From the NCBI GenBank assembly GCA_016281165.1, contig JAEEIC010000263.1, positions 1 through 8,772 of the forward strand: a stretch of DNA of 8,772 nucleotides, written 5' to 3'. The position numbers were made by a program, and so were the translations under genes. Below the pieces are notes generated by a model. The model saw only the letters and a list, made by a program, of their open reading frames with translations. It had not been told where the DNA came from and did not search any database. This document shows, in pieces, positions 1-5,900 of this stretch. How positions within the stretch are numbered: the stretch's first letter is position 1; each line of letters opens with the position of its first letter. Source of the DNA: Bacillota bacterium. Lineage in GTDB: Bacteria > Bacillota > Clostridia > Peptostreptococcales > Anaerovoracaceae.

Positions 1-839
1 ATGAAGGGGGCGATCAGGCCGCCGAGGTTGGAGCCGCCGCCGGCGCAGCCGATGATCATGTCGGGCTTGACGCCGTACTTGTCGAGCGCCGCCTTGGTCT
101 CGAGGCCGATGACGCTCTGGTGCAGCAGCACCTGATTGAGGACGCTCCCCAGGACGTAGCGGTAGCCGGGCGTCCCGACGGCGGTCTCGACGGCCTCGGA
201 GATCGCGCAGCCCAGGCTGCCCGTGGTGCCGGGATGGGCCTCGAGTATCCAGCGCCCTATCTGCGTGGTCGTCGAGGGGGAGGGAGTGACGTCCGCCCCG
301 TAGGTCCTCATGACCTCGCGCCTGAAGGGTTTCTGTTCATAAGAGACCTTGACCATGAAGACCTTGCAGTCGAGGCCGAAATACGAGCAGGCCATGGAGA
401 GAGCGGTGCCCCACTGCCCGGCGCCGGTCTCGGTGGTCACTCCCTCGAGGCCCTGCTTCTTCGCGTAATATGCCTGGGCGATGGCCGAGTTGAGCTTGTG
501 CGAACCGCTGGTGTTGTTGCCCTCGAACTTGTAGTAGATGCGGGCGGGAGTATCCAGGGCCTTCTCAAGGCAGTAGGCCCTGACCAGGGGCGACGGCCTG
601 TACATCTTGTAGAAGTCATATATCTCCTGCGGGATCTCGAAATACCTCGTGTCGTTGTCGAGCTCCTGCTTCACCAGTTCCTCGCAGAACACGCCGGAGA
701 GCTCCTCGGGCTTCATGGGCTCGAGAGTCGCGGGGTTGAGAAGCGGAGCCGGCTTGTTCTTCATATCGGCTCTTAAGTTGTACCAGGCTCTGGGCATCTC
801 GTCTTCCGAAAGATAAATTTTGTAGGGTATAGCGCTCAT
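1..839 (-). CDS. trpB: TrpB2-type tryptophan synthase beta chain (partial, C-terminus outside window)
   Basis: This is a PLP-dependent beta chain that condenses L-serine with indole to give L-tryptophan in the cytoplasm. Only the first 279 codons lie in the window; the family is usually about 430-460 residues. The N-terminal extension (YKIYLSEDEMPRAWYNLRAD, residues 6-25) is characteristic of the TrpB2 subfamily rather than classical TrpB1. Visible motifs are EGNNTSGSHKLNSA around residues 106-119, with Lys115 as the expected Schiff-base lysine, ETGAGQWG at 137-144, and the phosphate-binding CAGGGSNLGG near the cut end. The ATG at 839 follows an AAAGGAG Shine-Dalgarno site (about 850-856). 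A promoter, a Trp-rich leader peptide and an intrinsic terminator lie upstream, so expression is probably controlled by attenuation. TrpB2 enzymes often act as indole-salvage enzymes without TrpA; whether trpA or other trp genes follow cannot be seen here. The family call is firm; the TrpB2 subfamily is very likely. Confidence 0.95.
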   Translation of the reverse strand, partial: MSAIPYKIYLSEDEMPRAWYNLRADMKNKPAPLLNPATLEPMKPEELSGVFCEELVKQELDNDTRYFEIPQEIYDFYKMYRPSPLVRAYCLEKALDTPARIYYKFEGNNTSGSHKLNSAIAQAYYAKKQGLEGVTTETGAGQWGTALSMACSYFGLDCKVFMVKVSYEQKPFRREVMRTYGADVTPSPSTTTQIGRWILEAHPGTTGSLGCAISEAVETAVGTPGYRYVLGSVLNQVLLHQSVIGLETKAALDKYGVKPDMIIGCAGGGSNLGGLIAPF

Positions 840-881
840 GGTGTTCTCCTTTCCGGGCTCTTCGATGCCCATGCGCTCTTC

Positions 882-910
882 CCGGCGGAGAGAGCTCCGC
901 TTCCCGCCGG
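882..910 (-). other. GC-rich hairpin in the trpB 5' leader
   Basis: Perfect 7-bp arms (CCGGCGG at 882-888 and CCGCCGG at 904-910) flank a 15-nt loop. On the transcript it lies between the attenuator T-tract and the trpB ribosome binding site. It has no T-tract of its own, so it is not a terminator. It could space or insulate the trpB start from the attenuator structures. This is seen by eye only. Confidence 0.5.
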
Positions 911-947
911 AAATAAAAAGGACGGCACAGATCATTCTGTGCCGCCC
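911..947 (-). terminator. Intrinsic terminator (attenuator) ahead of trpB
   Basis: Read on the minus strand, an 11-bp stem with one G-U pair (arms 947-937 and 930-920, GGGCGGCACAG against CTGTGCCGTCC) closes a 6-nt AATGAT loop and runs straight into CTTTTTATTT (919-911). This is a textbook intrinsic terminator. It lies 72 bp upstream of the trpB start and 66 bp beyond the stop of a leader peptide with tandem Trp codons, which makes it the expected termination element of a trp attenuator rather than the end of a gene. Confidence 0.88.
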
Positions 948-960
948 GACTTAACGGTTT

Positions 961-981
961 GGTATGGATCTTCGTCCTACC
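961..981 (-). other. Small leader hairpin between the leader ORF and the terminator
   Basis: On the minus strand, GGTA (981-978) pairs with TACC (964-961) and GGA (977-975) with TCC (968-966), with one bulged A and a 6-nt CGAAGA loop. It lies inside the trp leader and shares base 981 with the proposed pause stem, so it could be part of the switch between alternative folds. Confidence 0.4.
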
Positions 982-1030
982 GCTTTTCCATCACGAAATG
1001 ACCTGCCATCGACTATCTCAATGGAAGGCG
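981..1030 (-). promoter_or_regulatory. Candidate pause stem (strands 1 and 2) of the trp attenuator
   Basis: Strand 1 (CGC at 1030-1028, then TTCCAT at 1026-1021) begins directly after the two Trp codons. It can pair with strand 2 (ATGGAA at 991-986, then GCG at 983-981), giving 6 + 3 bp around a 1x2 internal loop and enclosing the leader stop codon. A ribosome waiting at the Trp codons would cover strand 1 and free strand 2. Strand 2 can alternatively form AGCGGT (984-979) with ACCGTT (958-953). I could not find a strong pairing between strand 2 and the 5' arm of the terminator, so the antiterminator is unresolved. Confidence 0.45.
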
Positions 1031-1069
1031 CCACCAGGAAAATACTGCGGTAAGCTTAAGGGATCTCAT
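1013..1069 (-). CDS. trpL: Tryptophan leader peptide (18 aa, tandem Trp codons)
   Basis: This short open frame starts at the ATG at 1069-1067 and reads MRSLKLTAVFSWWRLPLR, ending at TAG (1015-1013). A GAGGAG Shine-Dalgarno site lies at 1080-1075 with a 5-nt spacer, so the frame should be translated efficiently. Residues 12 and 13 are consecutive TGG Trp codons (1036-1031). In ribosome-mediated attenuation, a shortage of charged tRNA-Trp stalls the ribosome at such codons and changes the RNA fold downstream. The placement matches that model: a strong promoter starts transcription about 30 nt upstream, a pause-type stem begins just after the Trp codons, and an intrinsic terminator precedes trpB. 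The peptide has no expected function beyond sensing Trp-tRNA. The mechanism is well established in Proteobacteria and Actinobacteria; its use in this lineage is my inference. Confidence 0.85.
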   Translation of the reverse strand: MRSLKLTAVFSWWRLPLR

Positions 1070-1074
1070 CGTTT

Positions 1075-1080
1075 CTCCTC
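1075..1080 (-). promoter_or_regulatory. Ribosome binding site of the trp leader peptide
   Basis: GAGGAG lies 5 nt upstream of the leader ATG. It is strong for such a short frame, and it is the main sign that the 18-codon leader is really translated. Confidence 0.8.
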
Positions 1081-1104
1081 TTCGTTTCAGTAAACTTATA
1101 TGTG

Positions 1105-1133
1105 ACTATACCACTGCCGCTTCAGTGTGTCAA
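1105..1133 (-). promoter_or_regulatory. Sigma-70/sigma-A promoter of the trp leader-trpB unit
   Basis: On the minus strand, a perfect -35 TTGACA (1133-1128) and a -10 TATAGT (1110-1105) are separated by the optimal 17 bp. The expected transcription start is near 1098, giving a leader of about 260 nt before trpB. The spacer is almost filled by an inverted repeat (CACTG-6-CAGTG, 1127-1112), which could be a repressor operator. Confidence 0.85.
1112..1127. promoter_or_regulatory. Inverted repeat inside the trp promoter spacer (operator candidate)
   Basis: CACTG and CAGTG arms separated by 6 bp sit exactly between the -35 and -10 elements. A related ACTG-centred repeat (GTTT-CAGT-AAAC, 1085-1096) lies just past the expected start of transcription. 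A dimeric repressor at this position would block RNA polymerase. The regulator is unknown, and short arms like these can arise by chance. Confidence 0.4.
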
Positions 1134-1150
1134 TGCGCGGGAGCGTCTTC

Positions 1151-1173
1151 AATTGACTGAAACTCAGTCAATT
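1151..1173. repeat. Perfect 10-bp inverted repeat overlapping the acyl-CoA synthetase stop codon
   Basis: AATTGACTGA (1151-1160) and TCAGTCAATT (1164-1173) are separated by 3 bp. The repeat includes the TGA stop codon (1166-1164) and the last two codons of the upstream gene, and it ends 18 bp before the -35 of the trp promoter. It has no T-tract on the minus strand, so it is a poor intrinsic terminator. It may stabilise the mRNA 3' end or act as an upstream operator at about -53 to -75 of the trp promoter. Confidence 0.6.
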
Positions 1174-2930
1174 AACTGCCCGCTTTTTCTCTCCGCCATG
1201 ATCTTCGCGATCTCGTCGCGGCGCTTCACCTTGGCGGTGGTGGTCTTTATCATAGGCTCGTCGGTCACGATGAGGTTCTTGATGTGCTTGTACTGGGGGA
1301 GATTATCGTTTATGCGGTCGAGATCCGCCCTCACCTTTTCTTCGATCCGCTCTTTGGACAGAGGCTCCCCGTCCCCATCCGTCATGGCCTCGGGATGATA
1401 GACGAGCTTGACCCAGAGGGCCAGGTCGTTGTCGTCTCCGCCTCTGGAGCGCGGCAGGCCGAAGACCATGACCTCGGCGGTATAGGGGAGAGCCTCGAAG
1501 AGGGCCTCGAGCTCTTCGGGATAGACGTTCTTGCCGTTCTTCAGCACGATGACGTTCTTTTTGCGGCCGCAGAGGAAGATGAAGCCCTCGTCGTCGATGC
1601 GGGCGAGGTCGCCCGTGTAGAGCCAGCCGTCCTTAAGGACCTTTTCGGTCTCCGCGGGATCGTCCATGTAGCCCAGCATCACGTTGCCGCCCCTGGCGAT
1701 GAGCTCGCCTATGCCGCCCTCGCCGACGTCCGCCAGCCTTATATCTACCGAAGGCATGGCCCGGCCCACGGAACCGGCCTTCCTGTTCATCTTGTTCTCG
1801 GCGGCGAGCACCGGGGCGGACTCTGTCATGCCGTAGCCCTGGAGCGATTCTATGCCTATCTCGCGAAGCCCGGTCGCGGTGGCGGGATCGAGGGCGGAGG
1901 CGCCGCTGATCATGAGCCTCAATGACCCTCCCAGCTGCTGGTGGACCTCCCTGAAGAGCCTTCTCCTGACGTCTATATGGAGCTTGAGCAGGATATTCGA
2001 TACGCGCACGGCCTTTCTGAAGACCGCTTCTTTGCCGCTCTTCACGACCGACTGAATGATCTTTTTGTACAGGGCCTCGATGAGCAGAGGTACGCAGACG
2101 AAGACCGAGATGTGGTATTCGACCAGGTTCCTCTGGATGTACTTGAGGCCGTCGCAGAAGGCGGTGGCGGCCCCGGCGTTGAGCATGACCAGCTGGCCGG
2201 TGCTGCCGAAGCTGTGATGGAAGGGCAGGAAGGCCATATTGGTGTCTGTCGGCAGGATCTCCTCCGCCGTGCCCATGTCGTAGAGATTGATCAGTATGTT
2301 GCTCTGCGAGAGCATGACGGCCTTGGCGTTGGCGGTCGTGCCCGAGGTGAAGAGTATGACGGCTGCCTTCCCGGGGTCTATGGGCAGGCTGTCGTAGGAA
2401 AGATCGCCCGCGTTTCTCAAAGCCCTGCCCTCAAGAGAGATGTCCTTCATCGAGAGGGAGCCTTCCGCCCCCTGCATCAGTACGCGGGCAGGCGCTTTAT
2501 CGAGCTCTCCGGCCGCCCTTTCGATCAGCGGCAGCCTCTCCCTGTCGCAGATGACGAGATCGGCCCCGCTCCTTTTAAGGGACATCAGGAGCTCGTCGTA
2601 AGGCAGGTTCTTGTCCAGAGGGACGGCGACGCCGCCTCCGCACAGGACCGCCAGATAGGCGACGACCCACTCGTAGCAGTTGACGCCGGTGATGGCGATC
2701 CTTTTATCCGCCAGTCCCCTGCCCCTGAGCCCGCTGCCGAAGGCCTCGACGTCGTCGCAGAAGCGCCCGTAGCTTATATCCTCATAAGCGACCTCTTTGC
2801 CGTTCTTATGCTTGAGCACGAAAGCCCTGCGGTCCGCGTACCTTTCGCGCAGGCTGAAAAGATACGCCCTGAAGTCGCCGTAGAGCTCGCTCTTGAGTAT
2901 GCGGTCCAGTTTCGCGGCCTGTTCTCTCAA
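1164..2930 (-). CDS. Long-chain fatty acid-CoA ligase-like AMP-binding enzyme
   Basis: This adenylate-forming enzyme probably activates a carboxylic acid, likely a fatty acid, to its acyl-AMP and then acyl-CoA. At 588 residues it matches the long-chain acyl-CoA synthetase (FadD/FAA1-like) group. The AMP/phosphate loop is TSGTTANAKAVML at 195-207, followed by YGMTESAP at 366-373, YTGD at 438-441 and GRKKNVIVLKNGKNVYPEE at 455-473. The C-terminal lysine motif is TTTAKVKR at 563-570, with Lys567 as the expected catalytic lysine. The family normally has GK there, so Ala566 is a mild variation. There is no signal peptide, so the enzyme is cytoplasmic or membrane-associated. The start is TTG at 2930, supported by a GGAGG site 8 nt upstream. 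It appears to be a single-gene unit with its own promoter (3039-3067) and an overlapping palindrome. Exact substrate chain length cannot be read from sequence. Confidence 0.88.
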   Translation of the reverse strand: MREQAAKLDRILKSELYGDFRAYLFSLRERYADRRAFVLKHKNGKEVAYEDISYGRFCDDVEAFGSGLRGRGLADKRIAITGVNCYEWVVAYLAVLCGGGVAVPLDKNLPYDELLMSLKRSGADLVICDRERLPLIERAAGELDKAPARVLMQGAEGSLSMKDISLEGRALRNAGDLSYDSLPIDPGKAAVILFTSGTTANAKAVMLSQSNILINLYDMGTAEEILPTDTNMAFLPFHHSFGSTGQLVMLNAGAATAFCDGLKYIQRNLVEYHISVFVCVPLLIEALYKKIIQSVVKSGKEAVFRKAVRVSNILLKLHIDVRRRLFREVHQQLGGSLRLMISGASALDPATATGLREIGIESLQGYGMTESAPVLAAENKMNRKAGSVGRAMPSVDIRLADVGEGGIGELIARGGNVMLGYMDDPAETEKVLKDGWLYTGDLARIDDEGFIFLCGRKKNVIVLKNGKNVYPEELEALFEALPYTAEVMVFGLPRSRGGDDNDLALWVKLVYHPEAMTDGDGEPLSKERIEEKVRADLDRINDNLPQYKHIKNLIVTDEPMIKTTTAKVKRRDEIAKIMAERKSGQLID

Positions 2931-2938
2931 TTGTCAGT

Positions 2939-2943
2939 CCTCC
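2939..2943 (-). promoter_or_regulatory. Ribosome binding site that supports a TTG start
   Basis: GGAGG is followed by an 8-nt spacer and then TTG at 2930-2928. No better-placed ATG or GTG with an SD is seen nearby, so this site fixes the start of the acyl-CoA synthetase. A TTG start usually lowers translation. Confidence 0.75.
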
Positions 2944-3010
2944 GTATATCGCCGGCGGCGCGTCTGAAAGCGCGCGTCATATCATAAGTGTTCATTTACA
3001 TATAGTTTTC

Positions 3011-3031
3011 ATGACCACCTAATGTGATCAT
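3011..3031. promoter_or_regulatory. Palindromic operator candidate at the acyl-CoA synthetase promoter
   Basis: The plus strand reads ATGACCAC-CTAAT-GTGATCAT: 8-bp arms with one mismatch around a 5-bp centre. It begins 8 bp downstream of the -10 box and covers the expected transcription start region. This is a classic repressor position, as for GntR-, TetR- or MarR-type regulators of fatty-acid genes. The arms do not match a specific regulator that I can name. Confidence 0.55.
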
Positions 3032-3038
3032 CCCGACG

Positions 3039-3067
3039 ATATTAACATCTCTCGCATTGTATGTCAA
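3039..3067 (-). promoter_or_regulatory. Sigma-70/sigma-A promoter of the acyl-CoA synthetase gene
   Basis: On the minus strand, a perfect -35 TTGACA (3067-3062) and a -10 TAATAT (3044-3039) have a 17-bp spacer. The expected start is near 3032, giving a 5' leader of about 100 nt. The promoter lies just downstream of the terminator of the preceding operon, so this gene is an independent unit. Confidence 0.85.
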
Positions 3068-3095
3068 GTGCGGTATTGGTCCGCTCTTTAAGCAT

Positions 3096-3123
3096 AAAAA
3101 GACCGGCGCGCGCGGCGCCGGTC
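3096..3123 (-). terminator. Intrinsic terminator of the SPFH-DUF4428-nucleotidase-M20 operon
   Basis: Perfect 9-bp GC-rich arms (3123-3115 GACCGGCGC and 3109-3101 GCGCCGGTC) close a 5-nt loop and are followed on the minus strand by TTTTT (3100-3096). It begins 14 nt after the stop codon of the M20 gene and cleanly separates the operon from the next promoter. Confidence 0.9.
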
Positions 3124-3136
3124 GATGATACTTTTC

Positions 3137-4396
3137 CTAGAGCGCGGAGGGAGTCTCGGGAGTGCCCGTCATCATCAGGGCGATGAGCATGCCCATCTGC
3201 ACGCACTTGTAGTAATCCTTGATGTACATGTTCTCGTTCAGCTGGTGGGCGGTGCTGCCGATGTTCATCCCTCTGGGCACGAACTGCCTGCCGATGCAGA
3301 TCGAGGGGATGCCGTGGGCGATGCCGTAGCTGGCGTTGGTGCAGCCGCCGTTGCCGAAGGCCGGCTCGGTGTCGTACTGCTCGCAGAGATGGTACATGGC
3401 CTGGCAGAGATTGCCGTTGATGTCGCCTGAGCCCGCGGGAGCGGTGGCCAGGTATTTCCTCTCCCAGCTGATGGCGTCCTTGCCCCAGCGGGCCTGTTCC
3501 TCGTCGCAGGCCTCCTGGATGCAGCGGGCGATCTCGTCGTCCAGCCTTGCCAGCTCCTCCTCGGAGTTGGAGCGTATATTGTACTTGATCACGGTGGTGC
3601 CGGCGATGGCGTGGATGCCGGCGTCGTTGCCCGCGTGGAAGTTGGAGACGCAGAATATGGTCCAGGGATCCTCCGGGACCCTGAGCTCCGCGATCTTGGC
3701 GACCGCTCTGGCCGCGGCGTTGAGGGAATTGGAGATCTTGCCGAACATGCCGGCCGCGTGGCCGTCCCTGCCGCGGAAGGTGACCTCGACCGTCCTCATG
3801 CCGGTGGCCTGATAGGTGATGCCGTTCATGCGGCCGCCGTCGATGGCGACGAGGCAGTCGACCTCCTCGTGGTGGTCGTTCATGAAGTCTCTCATGCCGC
3901 CCAGCATGCCTATGCCCTCTTCTCTGGGAGTGGCGGTGAAGATGAGATCGCCCTTAGTTCTGACGCCGGCGGCGTTGAGAGCCCTGAGCATGCCCAGCTC
4001 CATGGCCAGGGCCGCGGTGTCGTCTCCCACGCCGGGAGCGTAGAGATAATCGCCCTCGCGCTTTACTTCCTTGACCGTGCCCTCGGGGAAGACCGTGTCC
4101 ATGTGGCCGTCGACGACCACGGTGGGGCCTCCGCCCGTGCCTTTCCTGGTGCCGTAGACGACCAGGTTCTTGTCGATGGTGACGTTCTCAAGGCCCAGCT
4201 CGGTGAAGCGGGCCGCCATGTACTGGGCCCTCTTGTGCTCGTGGAAGGTCGGGGCCTCGATCAGGGTCATCTCTATGAGCTGGTCGATATCGTTCTTCTC
4301 GTCCTCTTCGGCGAACTGCAGGGCCTTCTGCACGTCGTCCTGGGCGCTGAGGCTCAGATAAGTCTTTTTGATCTCGTCGGAGACTTTGTATTCCAT
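3137..4396 (-). CDS. M20-family metallopeptidase/amidohydrolase
   Basis: This is a zinc-dependent hydrolase of the M20/M25/M40 family, which cleaves peptide or amide bonds in small substrates in the cytoplasm. The metal ligands are all recognisable: His98 and Asp100 in VVDGHMDTVFPEG, bridging Asp125 (GVGDDTAAL), Glu159-Glu160 (PREEGIGM, general base and ligand), Asp186 (AIDGG) and His384 (STAHQLNEN). The lid/dimerisation domain covers roughly residues 195-315. At 419 residues it is full length, with no signal peptide. The ATG at 4396 follows GGGAGG with a 6-nt spacer. Only 12 bp separate it from the stop of the 5'-nucleotidase gene, so the two are cotranscribed. It is the last gene of the operon. 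The M20 family also includes acylases, carboxypeptidases, tripeptidases and YgeY-like hydrolases; the substrate cannot be inferred. Confidence 0.9.
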   Translation of the reverse strand: MEYKVSDEIKKTYLSLSAQDDVQKALQFAEEDEKNDIDQLIEMTLIEAPTFHEHKRAQYMAARFTELGLENVTIDKNLVVYGTRKGTGGGPTVVVDGHMDTVFPEGTVKEVKREGDYLYAPGVGDDTAALAMELGMLRALNAAGVRTKGDLIFTATPREEGIGMLGGMRDFMNDHHEEVDCLVAIDGGRMNGITYQATGMRTVEVTFRGRDGHAAGMFGKISNSLNAAARAVAKIAELRVPEDPWTIFCVSNFHAGNDAGIHAIAGTTVIKYNIRSNSEEELARLDDEIARCIQEACDEEQARWGKDAISWERKYLATAPAGSGDINGNLCQAMYHLCEQYDTEPAFGNGGCTNASYGIAHGIPSICIGRQFVPRGMNIGSTAHQLNENMYIKDYYKCVQMGMLIALMMTGTPETPSAL

Positions 4397-4408
4397 CGCT
4401 ATCCTCCC

Positions 4409-5884
4409 TTAATCCTTGACGACCAGCCTGCCCGAGATCTCTCTGTCGAGGTTGGTATTGGCCAGCATGTACTCTTCGAGTATGCTGCGGCAGCTGGTGC
4501 TCACTATGTGGGGCTTCCTGTTCTCCGCCACCTCGCTGAAGGGCACATGGAAGTCCGCGTCGAAATTGTTGTAGTGGAAGCCCTGCAGGCCCACGCTGTA
4601 GACCTTTTCGTCCTCGATGGGAGCGCCGCCGAAATCGAAGCGCTCGAACTCGTGGGTCGTGCGGTCATACGTGACGTTGAGGCCCTCGGAGAACTGGAAG
4701 AACTCGTTGTGCATGCCCTGCCAGACCTCGTCCCTCACCATGTACTTTATCATGCGCTTGAGCTGGGAGCCCTTGATATAGAAGCACCAGGCGGGATCGT
4801 CGTAGGGGAAGGCCTCGACCAGGTCGCCGTAGGTCACTATGGGCCCCATCTTCTCGGATCTTAAGGAGCCCGAGCCCAGCAGGAAGATGTCTATGCCCAG
4901 GCTCTCCATCAGCATGTCGGCGAACAGGCCGCCCAGGGCGGTCTCCTGCTCTCTGCAGGGGTGCGTGAGCTGGCGCCTGAAGCGGGTGATGACGCGGTTG
5001 TATTTGGCGTCGGTGGTCTTCTTGAAGCCCGAGATGAGCTCCTCTATCCTCTCGTCTCTGGGGCAGTGCGTATCGTCGATGGGTATGGCCTTCCAGGTGT
5101 AGCTGTCGACGCTGTTGGTGTCGGTATCGACCATGATGTCGAAGCGTCCGATCTGGTCGGTCCCGGTCCCGGCCTGCACGATGAGCACCCCGTTGACCTC
5201 GGCCGGCTCGTCGAGGAAGGTGTGGCTGTGGCCTCCGATTATGACGTCGACGCCCCAGGCGGGATCGAGCATGGCGGCCAGCTTCTTGTCCTCCTCAAAG
5301 CCTATGTGGGTCAGCAGGACGGTGAAATCGATATCGACGGAGTTATAGGCGTTGCAGATCTTGCCGACCTCTTCCGCGGCCTCCCTCACGTCGACGACGG
5401 AGCCTATGAGGCCCTCGTTCTTGGTCTGCGACATGACCTCCTCGGTCAGGATGCCGATGAAGAGTATCTTCATGCCGTCGCGCTCGAGTATCACGTGGGG
5501 CTTGAAGAGCCTGGCGTTGTTGGTCGTGATGTGCAGGTTGGCGTTGATGATGGGGAACTGGGCGCACTTCTCGATGAAGAGAAGATGGGCGAGGCCGTAG
5601 TCGGTCTCATGATTGCCCAGGGTCACCACGTCGGGGGAGAGCATGTTCATGATCTCCACGGTCGAGAGCCCCAAAAACTCCGAGTCTATGACCGAGCCTC
5701 TGAACATATCGCCCGCGATGCAGTAGATGGTGTTGGGCTCTTCTTCCCTCACCTTGTTGATGTAGCCCGAGAGCATCGAGACGCCGCCTACAAGCTTCTC
5801 GTCGACCTGCTCCTGCAGGAAGTCTCCGTGCATGTCGTTGGAATGAAGGATGACGAGCTTCTTGAGATTCTTTTCCTTTTCCAT
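4409..5884 (-). CDS. 5'-nucleotidase/2',3'-cyclic phosphodiesterase family protein, no signal peptide
   Basis: This metallophosphoesterase of the UshA/CpdB family hydrolyses nucleotides or related phosphoesters. The N-terminal calcineurin-like domain (about residues 8-260) has the full dinuclear metal set: Asp17 and His19 (SNDMHG), Asp59 (AGDMFRG), Asn91-His92 (LGNHETDYG), His193 (LLTHIG), and His219 and His221 (GGHSHT). The C-terminal nucleotide-specificity domain (about 295-465) has GSGSLR at 337-342, with Arg342 a likely substrate contact. Most relatives are exported or anchored to the wall. This 491-residue protein instead starts MEKEKNLKKLVILHSND, with no signal peptide and no C-terminal anchor, so it appears to be cytoplasmic. 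The ATG at 5884 follows a GGAAAGGA site with about 8 nt spacing. It lies 16 bp after the DUF4428 gene and 12 bp before the M20 gene. The exact nucleotide substrate is unknown. Confidence 0.92.
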   Translation of the reverse strand: MEKEKNLKKLVILHSNDMHGDFLQEQVDEKLVGGVSMLSGYINKVREEEPNTIYCIAGDMFRGSVIDSEFLGLSTVEIMNMLSPDVVTLGNHETDYGLAHLLFIEKCAQFPIINANLHITTNNARLFKPHVILERDGMKILFIGILTEEVMSQTKNEGLIGSVVDVREAAEEVGKICNAYNSVDIDFTVLLTHIGFEEDKKLAAMLDPAWGVDVIIGGHSHTFLDEPAEVNGVLIVQAGTGTDQIGRFDIMVDTDTNSVDSYTWKAIPIDDTHCPRDERIEELISGFKKTTDAKYNRVITRFRRQLTHPCREQETALGGLFADMLMESLGIDIFLLGSGSLRSEKMGPIVTYGDLVEAFPYDDPAWCFYIKGSQLKRMIKYMVRDEVWQGMHNEFFQFSEGLNVTYDRTTHEFERFDFGGAPIEDEKVYSVGLQGFHYNNFDADFHVPFSEVAENRKPHIVSTSCRSILEEYMLANTNLDREISGRLVVKD

Positions 5885-5900
5885 GTTTGCCGTCCTTTCC

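Noticed and set aside
120..776. 218-codon plus-strand open frame
   Set aside because: It lies antisense to trpB, where the PLP lysine and glycine-rich motifs read correctly on the minus strand.
840..1100. T-box riboswitch ahead of trpB
   Set aside because: I looked for the T-box consensus sequence and a tRNA-acceptor bulge before the terminator and did not see them. The translated leader with tandem TGG codons explains the region better.
1941..2987. 348-codon plus-strand open frame
   Set aside because: It is antisense to the acyl-CoA synthetase and its RBS region. It matches no family I recognise and has the composition of an antisense shadow.
3611..4864. 417-codon plus-strand open frame
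   Set aside because: It spans antisense to both the M20 and the nucleotidase genes, whose catalytic motifs are intact. Its product is low-complexity and rich in Val, Gly, Asp and Leu, as expected from the reverse of GC-biased codons.
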